In this document: one piece after another, positions 38,686 to 47,350 of the stretch
How the letters are laid out: the number at the start of each line of letters is the position of its first letter
Numbering within the stretch: position 1 is the first letter of the stretch
Made by a program: the position numbers and the translations under genes
Notes under the pieces: model-generated
What the model was told of the DNA's origin: nothing
The model's input: the letters and a program-made list of their open reading frames with translations, nothing else
The model's database searches: none
Assembly: GCA_963763085.1 (NCBI GenBank)
Contig: CAVXNB010000004.1
Location: 496,001 to 560,000, forward strand
Length of the DNA: 64,000 nt
Origin: CAVXNB01 sp963763085
Lineage (GTDB): Bacteria; Actinomycetota; Acidimicrobiia; Acidimicrobiales; Bog-793
Direction: 5' to 3'

Positions 38686-38966
38686 ATGCACCGGGCCTAC
38701 ACCTACCGCCTCTCAACAGCGCGAGCGCTCCCGCCACCGCCGCGGCTCTTACCGCTACAAGCAGGCCTCGGCCAGGATCGCAAGGTTGAAGCACAAGGAG
38801 GCGAACCGGAGGAAGGACGCCCTCCACCAGCTGAGCCGGGTCGCTCGTCGACGATCACGACGTCATCGTGCACGAGCGGCTCAAGGTCTCGAACATGTCC
38901 CGGTCCGCGAAAGGGACGGTGGAGAACCCGGGCGTGAACGTGAGGTCGCGTTTCGCCGTGGCCTAA
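38686..38966 (+). pseudogene. Remnant of an IS200/IS605 or IS607-type TnpB (OrfB)
   Basis: An internal fragment of TnpB is readable. MHRAYTYRLST resembles a TnpB N-terminus. After a large deletion come KQASARIARLKHKEANRRKDALHQLS and, after one frame change, [35 protein letters not shown], then a stop at 38964-38966. The KGTVxNPGxNV block is characteristic of actinobacterial IS607-like TnpB. The RuvC catalytic core is missing, so it is dead. It sits between the DGPF gene and its sigma partner, which normally adjoin. Confidence 0.75.
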
Positions 38967-38985
38967 CGTACGGCGAGCCCTAAGC

Positions 38986-40201
38986 GTGCCAGAAACGGAC
39001 TCGTCCGCCGTCGAGCTCGCCTTCCGCCAGGAGTCCGGCCGCGCCGTGGCCTACCTGATCCGCCTCTTCGGTGACATCGACGTGGCCGAGGAGGCGGTCC
39101 AGGAGGCGTTCGTCGTCGCCGCCAAGCGTTGGCGCGAGGCAGGCGTGCCGCCGAACCCGGGTGGCTGGATCGTCACGACAGCCCGCAACAAGGCGCTGGA
39201 CCGCCTCCGGCGCGAGTCGTCGCGCCACGACCGGCAAGCGCAGGCGTTCCTGCTTCACGCGCAGGCCGAACCGAGGGAGTTTCACGCAGTGGAGGACGAC
39301 CGTTTGCGCCTCATCTTCACCTGCTGTCACCCGGCGCTCGCGACCGAGGCTCAGGTGGCTCTGACGCTGCGGCTGATCGCCGGGCTCCGCACACCGGAGA
39401 TCGCCCGGGCGTTCCTCGTTCCCGAGGCGACGATGGCGCAACGACTCCTCCGGGCCAAGCGAAAGATCCGCGACGCAGGCATCCCGTATCGCGTGCCGTC
39501 CGAGTCGGAGCTGCCGGACCGGGTTCCGCCCGTTCTCGCGGTCGTCTACCTCGTCTTCAACGAGGGCTACACGGCTTCAGACGGGGACGAGCTCGTGCGC
39601 GCCGAGCTGTGTATCGAGGCCATCCGCCTGGCGAGGCTGCTCGCCAATCTGATGCCGGACGAAGGCGAGGTGCTCGGCCTGCTCGCCCTCCTGCTCCTGA
39701 CGGAGGCGCGGCGCCGCGCCCGTACGCTCGGAGGACGGGTCGCTCGTCGTCCTCGCGGACCAGGACCGATCGAAGTGGGACGGCGCCCTCGTGGCCGAAG
39801 GCCAGGATCTCGTTCGGGCCTGCCTGTGGCGCAACCGTCCCGGCCCTTACCAGTTGCAAGCGGCGATCAACGCCGTGCACAGCGACGCCCCGACGGCTGC
39901 CGACACCGACTGGGTTCAAATCCTGGCCCTCTACGACCAGCTGCTGGCTCTCGCCCCGACCCCGGTCATCGCCCTCAACCGGTGTGTCGCCCTCGCCGAG
40001 GTGCACGGGCCGGCGCGGGCGCTCGAGATCGTCGACGATCTCGACCTCGAGGGCTACTACCTCTTCCACGCCGCGCGGGCCGACCTGCTGCGCCGGCTCG
40101 GCAGGCGCGACGAGGCGGCTGCGGCCTACGGGGCGGCGGTGGGGAGGACGGCCAATGCCGCGGAGCGCCAGTTTCTGGAACGCCGGCGGGAGGCGCTCTG
40201 A
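38986..40201 (+). CDS. ECF42-type sigma factor with C-terminal TPR region (one frame change)
   Basis: Sigma regions 2 and 4 lie in the first about 180 residues from GTG 38986 ([37 protein letters not shown], then [30 protein letters not shown]). A C-terminal extension follows ([39 protein letters not shown], [21 protein letters not shown]), the hallmark of ECF42 sigma factors, which use the extension in place of an anti-sigma. One extra G at 39730-39731 breaks the frame; without it the text reads [16 protein letters not shown]. The protein ends at 40201. Its genomic partner is the DGPF gene at 38269. Confidence 0.9.
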
Positions 40202-40210
40202 TTCGCCCTG

Positions 40211-41011
40211 TTAGGTGTCCGGGCCGTAGAAGAGCTCGCGGGTCAGAGGCTCGAGCTGATGGTCCGGGTCACTCGCATAGGAGAGGACGACGTTCATCCG
40301 GGCGCGGGTTCCAGAGACCGGCGTAACGCGGTGAAGGGAGTTGCGCCCCCGGAACAGCGTCAGTGTGCCGGGCTCGATCTCGAGCGATCGGACGCGCTCC
40401 CGCTCGCCGGCTAGCACCGCCCGCACGGCTCCGGCGTTCTCGTCGCCGGCGCTTCTCACAGCCGGGACGAACTCGTACACGCCGCCCGCCTCGCACACCT
40501 GCAGCATGATGGTGACGGCGAACTCGCTGTTGTCGAAGTGCCACCCAAGTTCGTCGTTCTCGTCGTAATACATGACCGAGCACACGCCGACCGGGTCGGC
40601 GTCCCGGTAGAGCGTCGCCAACTCGAGCACCTCCCGAAGAAACAACACCAATCCGTCCCACTCGTACACCTCCCGCAAGGGCGACGTGGCGCCGATGTGC
40701 TTCCAGCCGAGAGAGCGCTTCGTTGATTGCACCGTGATCGCCCGCAGGTCGTCGTCGGCCGGCTCGGGCGGGATGTCGACGAAGTAGACGTTGTGAACGG
40801 CCTCGGTACGAAAGGCCAACTCCGACAGCCCGACTGCCTCTTCCACCATGGCGCGGACGGCCTCGGGCCGGACGAGGCGATCGAGTTGGCAGGCGCCCTC
40901 GGCACGCAGCGAAAGCCGGCAGCGGTCCAGGAGCAGTTGCCCCGTTTCTCCTTCGAGATCGCCGATCGGATACCGCTCGAGATCGAGGATGTCCTCGATC
41001 TTCATGGTCAT
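40211..41011 (-). CDS. 2-oxoglutarate/Fe(II) oxygenase of the BesD/HalD-like group, hydroxylase type
   Basis: The product has 266 residues from ATG 41011, overlapping the DUF169 stop (ATGA). The facial triad is visible: His158-x-Asp160 (GWHFDNSEF) and His227 (SLHRVTP), with the 2-oxoglutarate Arg probably Arg238 ([10 protein letters not shown]). The layout ([38 protein letters not shown]) resembles the BesD/HalD amino-acid halogenase group. Halogenases carry Gly where this protein has Asp160, so hydroxylation of a free amino acid or related small molecule is the better prediction. Coupling to DUF169 suggests a shared pathway of unknown substrate. Confidence 0.8.
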   Translation of the reverse strand: MTMKIEDILDLERYPIGDLEGETGQLLLDRCRLSLRAEGACQLDRLVRPEAVRAMVEEAVGLSELAFRTEAVHNVYFVDIPPEPADDDLRAITVQSTKRSLGWKHIGATSPLREVYEWDGLVLFLREVLELATLYRDADPVGVCSVMYYDENDELGWHFDNSEFAVTIMLQVCEAGGVYEFVPAVRSAGDENAGAVRAVLAGERERVRSLEIEPGTLTLFRGRNSLHRVTPVSGTRARMNVVLSYASDPDHQLEPLTRELFYGPDT

Positions 41012-41736
41012 GACCCGGCGAAGCGCTCGATGTCGGCGAGGACGTAAGACTCGGCGGCGGCGTCGATCCGGGCGTGTTCCCCGATGCTCCGCACCACCTC
41101 GGCCAGCCGCGGACCCGGAATGGCGCACGTCATCTCGTCGCTCGCCATCTCAGTACGGGCTCGGCTCAGGGTGCAGCCAAGGCTTGCTGCCACTACGCCT
41201 TGTTCCTTGGCGAGCGCGACGATGTGACATTGAGGCTTGCCGCCGATGTGCAGGCCGGGAACGGCATCGGCCATGAGCATGAGCTGCCCGGCCTTGATCC
41301 GGATCAGGACCACGTCGGGCATACCGGAAGCGTCGGCCAAGGGCCCGTAGGTCACCGAGCCGGGGCGCTCGCGCACGGTCGGGATCTCCGGCACCTGGTC
41401 CATCGTGACCCAGCCCGACTCGAGGAGCGCGGCGACGTCGGAGTGCCCCGCCACTTCGTCGAGACCGGCGAAGCCGTGCACGAGGGTGCCCACACTGCAG
41501 TTGGCGTGATCGCTCGCGACCGTGGAGAAGGTCCGGTCGAGCGATTTGGTCCAGAACACGCAGCCGGCGGGGACCGGTCCGGTCCTCCCGTCAGGGGTCG
41601 GCGGCGGCTTCGGACCCGCGTAGGCATCGACACCTTCGGGCCGGGAGGCTCCGAAGGATATGGCGATCGGAGGTGTCGTCAGACCGAGCGAGGCAGTGAG
41701 CGATGCGGCGAGGTCCGACCATGAGGGAGGGTTCAC
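41008..41736 (-). CDS. DUF169 family protein
   Basis: The product has 242 residues from GTG 41736. It belongs to DUF169, an uncharacterised family of Cys-containing proteins. Visible features are PPIAISFG, the CVFWTKSLDRTFSTVASDHANCSVGT segment with conserved Cys residues (about 59-84), YGPLADASGMPDVVLIRIKAGQLMLM and the C-terminal CTLSRARTEMASDEMTCAIPGPRL. The spaced Cys residues could bind metal or a cofactor. It overlaps the downstream oxygenase gene, so the two are co-translated. Confidence 0.82.
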   Translation of the reverse strand: MNPPSWSDLAASLTASLGLTTPPIAISFGASRPEGVDAYAGPKPPPTPDGRTGPVPAGCVFWTKSLDRTFSTVASDHANCSVGTLVHGFAGLDEVAGHSDVAALLESGWVTMDQVPEIPTVRERPGSVTYGPLADASGMPDVVLIRIKAGQLMLMADAVPGLHIGGKPQCHIVALAKEQGVVAASLGCTLSRARTEMASDEMTCAIPGPRLAEVVRSIGEHARIDAAAESYVLADIERFAGS

Positions 41737-41806
41737 GTTCCCACTCTTGCAGACCTCGCCCGGCCCCTGCCTCCCGGCTCGGCAACCCAGTCGCCGTCGC
41801 CGGCGT

Positions 41807-42910
41807 TCAGCCCCACCAGAACGCCGTGGCTATCACCACGTAGAGGCCCACCAGGCAGGCACCCTCGAGCCACGTCGACTCACCGTCGAAGACGACCACG
41901 GCCGCGATGAGGGTCGTGACCGCGAGCACAACAGCGAGCAGCGGCGACAGCACCAACGTGAGCTGAGCCCCGCCCAGGACGCCGGACAACAGCACGAGGA
42001 GCGGGATGAGGAAAAGGGCGATTTGCACCGGGCTCTGCAGGATGAGCGACAGGGCGTAGTCGAGGCGGTTGCGCGCCGCGAGCTGGATGCCGACGACGTT
42101 CTCGACGGCGTTGCCGGCGATCGCGACGACCACCAGACCCGCAAACGCCTGCGACATGTGCAATGCCGACAGCGCAGGCGTGAGGGCGGCGACGAACCAG
42201 TCGGAGACGAACGCAGCGGCGACGCTCGAGGCGAGCAGCGTCACGATCACAAGCGAGATCGACCAGGAGGCGGGCGGGGCGCCGACCTCGATCTCGCCCG
42301 GCTGCGGTGCGCTCGCCTGGGGCGGCGTCACCTTGTTCCCCGGCTCCCGACGGATCGCGGCCGGGAGGGAGAGTGCGAAGACTATGAGGAGCACGACGGC
42401 CGCGACGTTGGAGAGAGTGCCCTCGTGATGCCTGACGGCGACGTTCAGGTGGGCGCTCAAGCTCGGGATCATCAGGACCGACACGGCCAGCACGAGCAGG
42501 ACCACGATGTTGCGGGCGCTTTCGGCCGGAAAGGACTGCGTGCCGTGCTTGAGGCCGCCGACGACGAACGCCAGGCCCAAGACGAGCAGCACATTGGCCA
42601 GGATCGAGCCGATGAGCGCCGCCTGGACAACCCCGACCAGGCCGGCGCGGAGGGCGAAGATCCCGAAGAACAGTTCCGGAAGGTTGCCGAGCGCGGACTG
42701 GACGACGCCGGTCATCCCCGAGCCGAGGCGGTCCCCCAGCCGGTCGACGCTGCGCCCGACGATCGTGGCGAGGACGCCGAGCGCCGTTGCGGACACGACG
42801 AACGGGAAGACGGACCCCGTGTGGGTGTAGTGGGTGACGCCCGAGGCGAGCGTGAAGAGTGCGCCTGCGCCGAAAAGTGTGATGTCGCTTCGGGAGAAAT
42901 TGGATCGCAC
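41807..42910 (-). CDS. Calcium/proton exchanger (CaCA family)
   Basis: The product has 367 residues from GTG 42910, with about 10-11 transmembrane helices. The two inverted alpha-repeat motifs are present: GNLPELFFGIFAL (about 67-79) and GNAVENVVGIQLAA (about 265-278), typical of Cax/ChaA Ca2+/H+ antiporters (the GNxxE ion-binding motif). A soluble loop lies between helices 5 and 6 (about 175-210). The long N-terminal extension of the open frame is not supported and overlaps the divergent gene at 43017. It exports or compartmentalises calcium; ion specificity is inferred. Confidence 0.9.
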   Translation of the reverse strand: MRSNFSRSDITLFGAGALFTLASGVTHYTHTGSVFPFVVSATALGVLATIVGRSVDRLGDRLGSGMTGVVQSALGNLPELFFGIFALRAGLVGVVQAALIGSILANVLLVLGLAFVVGGLKHGTQSFPAESARNIVVLLVLAVSVLMIPSLSAHLNVAVRHHEGTLSNVAAVVLLIVFALSLPAAIRREPGNKVTPPQASAPQPGEIEVGAPPASWSISLVIVTLLASSVAAAFVSDWFVAALTPALSALHMSQAFAGLVVVAIAGNAVENVVGIQLAARNRLDYALSLILQSPVQIALFLIPLLVLLSGVLGGAQLTLVLSPLLAVVLAVTTLIAAVVVFDGESTWLEGACLVGLYVVIATAFWWG

Positions 42911-43016
42911 GATTGCCGTCTGGCTCAGAGGCCCGTGTCGTCGACTCGCGAATCGGTGTCCACTCCGATCCCACAGTAGGTCGGCCGGAAGGCCGAGCGA
43001 TGCCGTTGCGTGACCG

Positions 43017-43622
43017 ATGTCTTGGCGTGCTAGACCGCCAGACGTGGTGTTTCTTGTAGCAGTTGTCGTCGGGTTCGCATTCGGGGCGGGGGACCAGTAT
43101 CTGGGCAGCCTGGCCGTCCCGGGGCTCTGGACCGTGTCCGTGAGTCTGCTGTCGGCGCCGTGGCTTGTCCTGCCGTTCGTCTTCGGCTGCAGCCAGCTGC
43201 GGGCGAGCCGGGCGGCGATGGTCGGTCTCGTCGTCACGTTGTCCGCCCTCTTGGCCTACTTCCTCATGATCATGGGCCCGTTCGAGGGAGGGCACTCGAG
43301 CCTCAACCTCCGCGAGATCGACGGTCTGCTCCGCTCGAACGTGCGCAATATCGTCGGTGGGCTCGTGACCGGGCCGCTTTACGGCTTCCTCGGCCAGCGT
43401 TGGCGAACGCGGCGAGCGTGGTTGAGCGCTGTGCTCGTCGCGGGTGCGCTCTGCCTCGAGCCCTTCGCGGAAGCGGTCGCCGGCAATCACCCGCCGGGCG
43501 CGTCCGCCGTCTGGTCGGTCGAGGTCGCGGTCGGGTTGGCGGTGGCCGCCTACTTTGTCGGATCGGGCAGGGCCTACCGCCGGCGACATGGGTCGGACCT
43601 CGCCGGGCCGACGATCGTCTGA
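43017..43622 (+). CDS. Membrane protein of unknown function (about six helices)
   Basis: The product has 201 residues with five to six hydrophobic segments (VVFLVAVVVGFAFG, LVLPFVFG, MVGLVVTLSALLAYFLMI, IVGGLVTGPLYGF, WLSAVLVAGALCLEPFAEAV, VEVAVGLAVAAYFVG). There is no recognisable motif. It is divergent from the calcium/proton exchanger (107-base gap), so the two may share a regulatory region. The start at ATG 43017 has no clear ribosome site; later GTG codons are possible. Function unknown. Confidence 0.55.
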   Translation: MSWRARPPDVVFLVAVVVGFAFGAGDQYLGSLAVPGLWTVSVSLLSAPWLVLPFVFGCSQLRASRAAMVGLVVTLSALLAYFLMIMGPFEGGHSSLNLREIDGLLRSNVRNIVGGLVTGPLYGFLGQRWRTRRAWLSAVLVAGALCLEPFAEAVAGNHPPGASAVWSVEVAVGLAVAAYFVGSGRAYRRRHGSDLAGPTIV

Positions 43623-43652
43623 CCGTTCGGGCCGGCGCAGGACCGTCTCCGG

Positions 43653-44243
43653 GTGAACGCTCTGCCCCGCCGGGTGGCGGCCGCCCTCGTGGCAATGGCT
43701 CTTCTCGCCCTGATCGCCTGCGACCAATTTGTCCCCGGATTCCCGGCCTGGTGGGACCGGCACTCCTTGACGGGCTCGATCGTCGCCAGCCTCCTCGTGC
43801 TTGCCGTTACGGCCCTGATCGTCGACGATGTGGTCGCGCGTCGACAGCGCCGGGAGCGTGCGGTCTCGGTGGCCGTGCAAGGACTCATCGTGTACGGCCA
43901 GGCTCGTCGGGCGTACGACTCCATGACGTCGACCAGCGCGCGCGAGGAGCTCGGAACGTTGGCGAGTATGTTGCTGACCGCCTCGTCGAGCCTGTTCGAC
44001 GACCCGGAGGCGCGACTCCTCCTGGAGCAGTTGCAGCGATTCGCGGGGTTGATGTACCGGGCCGTCGTCGCGCCGTCCAAGGGTGCGCCGAGCACGGTCA
44101 ATGGCCAACAGCTCGCGTCCGCCATGTCTGGCTTGCAGGCGGCCGTCCAGCCACTCCTGGGCGAATTTCCGCCGAGGACAGGGCGTCGCTCGAGGACGAT
44201 TCTCAGGCTTGAGGTGCGACTACGACCCGCAGGGCGTTGTTAA
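43653..44243 (+). CDS. Hypothetical protein with two N-terminal membrane segments
   Basis: The product has about 196 residues from GTG 43653. Two hydrophobic stretches near the N-terminus (ALVAMALLALIACDQFVPGF and IVASLLVLAVTALIVDDVV) are followed by a soluble helical region (EELGTLASMLLTASSSLFDDPEARLLLEQLQRF). No family recognised. The last residues (RSRTILRLEVRLRPAGRC) read like an open-frame tail. It lies 30 bases after the previous membrane gene and nine bases before a cyclase gene, so the three may form one transcript. Confidence 0.5.
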   Translation: MNALPRRVAAALVAMALLALIACDQFVPGFPAWWDRHSLTGSIVASLLVLAVTALIVDDVVARRQRRERAVSVAVQGLIVYGQARRAYDSMTSTSAREELGTLASMLLTASSSLFDDPEARLLLEQLQRFAGLMYRAVVAPSKGAPSTVNGQQLASAMSGLQAAVQPLLGEFPPRTGRRSRTILRLEVRLRPAGRC

Positions 44244-44252
44244 CGTCCGGGC

Positions 44253-45089
44253 GTGGCCCGGCTCGACTCGACGACGCGGGACGATCTCCCGAACAGCGCC
44301 TTCGCCTACGTCGACTCGCGCGGTCGCCGCCGCCTGCCGATCCACGACGCAGCTCACGTTCGCAACGCCCTCGCTCGGTTCAGCCAGGTCAGCTTCGAGA
44401 GCGAGGCCGCTCGCGAGCACGCCCGCAAGAAGCTGCTGAACGCCGCCAAGAAGCACCGAATCGTGCCGGTCGGCTTCATCACGGGCCAGCTGCAGTCCGA
44501 GCGCGAACTCGGCGGGCTCGAGGCTCGGGAGCCGGTGCGTCTCCCGTCCGGCTTCGTGACGATGCTCATGACCGACATCGAGGGCTCCACAGCTCTGGTG
44601 CAGCGCTTGGGCGATGCCTACCGCGACCTGATCAACGAGGTACGGATAATTCTCAAGGACAGTGCCGTCGGGAGGCTCGGCCACGTCGTCGAGACCCGGG
44701 CCGACGAATTCTTCGCCGTGTTCGAAGCCCCCCGAGCGGCGTTGGACACGGCGGTGACCATTCAGCGGGAGCTTCGAGCCCGGTCATGGGCAGAGGATCT
44801 CGAGGTCAAAGTCCGGATCGGGATCCACAGCGGCTACCCGACCCTCAACGAGGCGAACTACATCGGGATGGCCGTCCACACGGCGGCGCGCATCTGTGCG
44901 GCGGCGCATGGCGGTCAGATCTTGGTATCCGGTGACACACGGACCGCGGCCAGGGGAGCGGCACCCGACGGCATGCGACTCAGGAGTCTCGGTCAGTACC
45001 GGCTGCGCGGGCTGCCCGAAGCGGTGCCGCTCTTCCAGGTCGCGGCGAAGGGGCTCGCTTCCCGGTTCCCGCAGCCGCGCACGTCCTGA
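44253..45089 (+). CDS. Class III nucleotide cyclase with N-terminal DUF6582-like domain
   Basis: The product has 278 residues from GTG 44253. Residues 1-75 match the DUF6582 pattern (LPNSAFAYVDSRGRRRLPIHDAAHVRNALAR). The cyclase domain (about 98-270) has metal-binding Asp108 (MLMTDIEGST) and Asp151 (RADEFFAVF, where the usual Gly is Ala). The transition-state stretch is GMAVHTAARI, with Arg213 kept and the usual Asn replaced by His209, as in many actinobacterial cyclases. It may make cAMP, or be a degenerate ligand sensor. No membrane segment. Confidence 0.82.
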   Translation: MARLDSTTRDDLPNSAFAYVDSRGRRRLPIHDAAHVRNALARFSQVSFESEAAREHARKKLLNAAKKHRIVPVGFITGQLQSERELGGLEAREPVRLPSGFVTMLMTDIEGSTALVQRLGDAYRDLINEVRIILKDSAVGRLGHVVETRADEFFAVFEAPRAALDTAVTIQRELRARSWAEDLEVKVRIGIHSGYPTLNEANYIGMAVHTAARICAAAHGGQILVSGDTRTAARGAAPDGMRLRSLGQYRLRGLPEAVPLFQVAAKGLASRFPQPRTS

Positions 45090-45133
45090 AGCGGGCCGGG
45101 CAGGCGCGCCGACATGAGAGCGCTGACGCAGAC

Positions 45134-46222
45134 GTGAGCCCGGACACGGCTCCCAGCCCCGTGGAGATGAGCGCTGTCGGACGTGGCTATCTCGTGCGCT
45201 ATCGGGTGATGGCCTACACGACGGCCGTCCTGCTCATCGTCCTCGTATTCGTCGGCCTTCCGCTGCAGTTCGCCGCGCACCGCCCCGAAGTCGTGAACGT
45301 CGTAGGGACGGTCCACGGTTTCCTGTACCTCATCTATCTCGCCGTCGCCTTCCAGTTGACACGGAGGCTGGCCGTTCCCAAGGGGAAGATGGCACTCGTG
45401 CTGTTGGCGGGAACGGTCCCGTTTTGCGCGTTCGTCGCCGAGCGGAAGCTGACGCGGCGATTCGAGGCCCGGGGGGAACAGGCCGATCCCTCGCCCGGCG
45501 CGGACGGCGCCGAGTCCAATAGGGCCCGGACAGCTCGTGTGCGACAGCGCTGGTTCTCCCGTCGGGCTCTGACGTTTCATCTCGAGGTCCTGATCATCGC
45601 TCCGGCGTGCGTGCTTGCGGGCTGGTGGCAGGCGACTCGGGCGCTGGCAGGCAACGGGTTGAGCTGGGCCTACTCGGTGGAGTGGCCGGTGTTCGCGTTG
45701 CTCGCGATTGCGGGTTGGTGGAAACTCATCCACGAGGACCCCGAGGTGTACAGGGCCAGAAAATACGGAGCGCCAGCCGGCGACGGAGCGGGCGCCGGCG
45801 GGATTGTCACGACAGAGGCGAGCGTGACCGTCGATGCCGGTACCGCCCGCCTTGCGAAGAGGCTGCTCTCGCTCGTGGGAGTCGAGTTCGGGCTCGGGAT
45901 AGTCGCCTTGATCTTCGTGCCGTACGGGCGCCCGAGCGGTTGGCAGCCGGTCAAGGGGGAGCCGATCCTTCTTGCCCATTCAATCCTCGGTCTGCCGCTC
46001 GCTGTCGGCGCGGCGGTGCTCCTTGCCCGTGTCTGGAGATCGTCTCGCATCCCTCGGCTGTGCGGCTGGATCGGTGCCGCCGGCGTGGCGGTCGCCGGTT
46101 CGGGCGGGCTGCTGACGGTGGCGCATTCGTGGCGGCTCGTCGGCATGGCGCTCATGCTGGTCGGGCCCGTGGTGGCCGCCTTCGGTTACTTGTTCCCCAC
46201 GTTGGAGAAGTCCGCCACCTGA
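45134..46222 (+). CDS. DUF3817-domain membrane protein
   Basis: The product has 362 residues from GTG 45134. The first third is a DUF3817-like membrane domain (YRVMAYTTAVLLIVLVFVGLPLQ, VHGFLYLIYLAVAFQLTRR, KMALVLLAGTVPFCAFVAERKLTRR). A charged loop follows, then more helices (EVLIIAPACVLAGWWQATRAL, WPVFALLAIAGWWKLIHEDPEVYRARK, and four near the C-terminus). The second part was perhaps gained by fusion; its charged KLIHEDPEVYRARKYG stretch is not recognised. Function unknown. Confidence 0.7.
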   Translation: MSPDTAPSPVEMSAVGRGYLVRYRVMAYTTAVLLIVLVFVGLPLQFAAHRPEVVNVVGTVHGFLYLIYLAVAFQLTRRLAVPKGKMALVLLAGTVPFCAFVAERKLTRRFEARGEQADPSPGADGAESNRARTARVRQRWFSRRALTFHLEVLIIAPACVLAGWWQATRALAGNGLSWAYSVEWPVFALLAIAGWWKLIHEDPEVYRARKYGAPAGDGAGAGGIVTTEASVTVDAGTARLAKRLLSLVGVEFGLGIVALIFVPYGRPSGWQPVKGEPILLAHSILGLPLAVGAAVLLARVWRSSRIPRLCGWIGAAGVAVAGSGGLLTVAHSWRLVGMALMLVGPVVAAFGYLFPTLEKSAT

Positions 46223-46244
46223 GGCGTGACCCGGGCGTGCGAGG

Positions 46245-46907
46245 TCAGCTGACGGCGTACGGCTTTGCCCTGTGTGCCTTGGCGTACCGCATGTGCAGCA
46301 TGATCGCCCCGCAGGCGATTGCGGCGTAGAAACACCACAGTGAGGCGAACCCGTCGGCGCTCAAACGGGCCAAGATGACGACCGCGACGAGATTCGCCAC
46401 GCCGAAGACCGCGATGTCAGTGAACCCAGAGGCCAGGAGCGACCCACACGTCGCGACGATGTAGAGCCCGATGACGAGGATCCCGTGTTGCAAGCCGATT
46501 GAGTAGGCGAGATGGTACGCCCCCAAGGTGACGGTCGGACGGTTCCGGAGCATGGTCGTCAGCAGGACCGTCGACACCCCGGTCCCGATCGCCAGGAAGG
46601 GTGCGATCCTCCACTTCCGGGCAGCTGTCGGCTCGAGCAGCATGACGACGATCGGCACGAAGACCGGCAGGACGACGAAGGCGATGACGAGGTAGATCCA
46701 CATCGCCACCCGGCCCACCCCCTGCGGGACGACACCTTGAAGACCCCACCAGACAAAGGCTTCGTCGATCTGATGGAACCCCAGCAGCAGGGGAAGGGTG
46801 GCCAGGAAGATGTGGTCATGACGGCCGCGGAGGTGCCGGCATGCGTCCACACCGATTGCGGTCACGACGATCCCGCCGACTAGATCACCCTCCGGAGAGA
46901 AGCACAC
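46245..46907 (-). CDS. DUF6629 family membrane protein
   Basis: The product has 220 residues with about seven transmembrane helices. It begins with MCFSPEGDLVGGIVVTAIG, the start characteristic of DUF6629 proteins. FLATLPLLLGFHQIDEAFVWWGL is also typical of the family. There is no known activity. The ATG at 46907 is divergent from the small glycine-rich protein at 47081. Confidence 0.8.
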   Translation of the reverse strand: MCFSPEGDLVGGIVVTAIGVDACRHLRGRHDHIFLATLPLLLGFHQIDEAFVWWGLQGVVPQGVGRVAMWIYLVIAFVVLPVFVPIVVMLLEPTAARKWRIAPFLAIGTGVSTVLLTTMLRNRPTVTLGAYHLAYSIGLQHGILVIGLYIVATCGSLLASGFTDIAVFGVANLVAVVILARLSADGFASLWCFYAAIACGAIMLHMRYAKAHRAKPYAVS

Positions 46908-47080
46908 GGCTACAGGCCGTGCCCTGATGCGGCCGTGTGAGGTCGGCGCGGGCGCAGCTTCTCTGCGCGACGACAGCTTGTGACAACTCGCAACGGCACT
47001 CCTTCCACGAAGACCCCCGAGGCTCCCGCAACGCGATCATGCCTTACAGTGGCTGAGGAGAACGAGAGGAGCGCCCAAAC

Positions 47081-47317
47081 ATGGACGAGGACGCGGTGAA
47101 GAGGGCGGAGCAGGCAGCGGGCACGGCCGGAACCGTGGCGGGGGCGATGGCAGGGGCGAGGATCCTCGCCGCAGTCATACCAATCCCATTTTTCGGACCG
47201 GTCGTAGGCGGGGTCGTGGGAGGCGTCGTCGGTAGCGAGCTGGGACGACGGCTCGGCAAGGCAGTGCTCGATGGCAGTGGCGCATTCCTCAGGACGCTCA
47301 CCGAGCCAACGACTTAG
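47081..47317 (+). CDS. Small glycine-zipper-like protein
   Basis: The product has 78 residues from ATG 47081, with a purine-rich ribosome site (GAGAGGAG) upstream. The middle is hydrophobic with spaced glycines (GTVAGAMAGARILAAVIPIPFFGPVVGGVVGGVVGSELG), a glycine-zipper pattern that inserts in membranes. No signal peptide is clear. Likely a small membrane-associated protein; function unknown. It is followed by the convergent SWIM-finger gene. Confidence 0.6.
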   Translation: MDEDAVKRAEQAAGTAGTVAGAMAGARILAAVIPIPFFGPVVGGVVGGVVGSELGRRLGKAVLDGSGAFLRTLTEPTT

Positions 47318-47350
47318 CAGCGACCAGCAACTCGGTTCGGTCCCCCGAAG

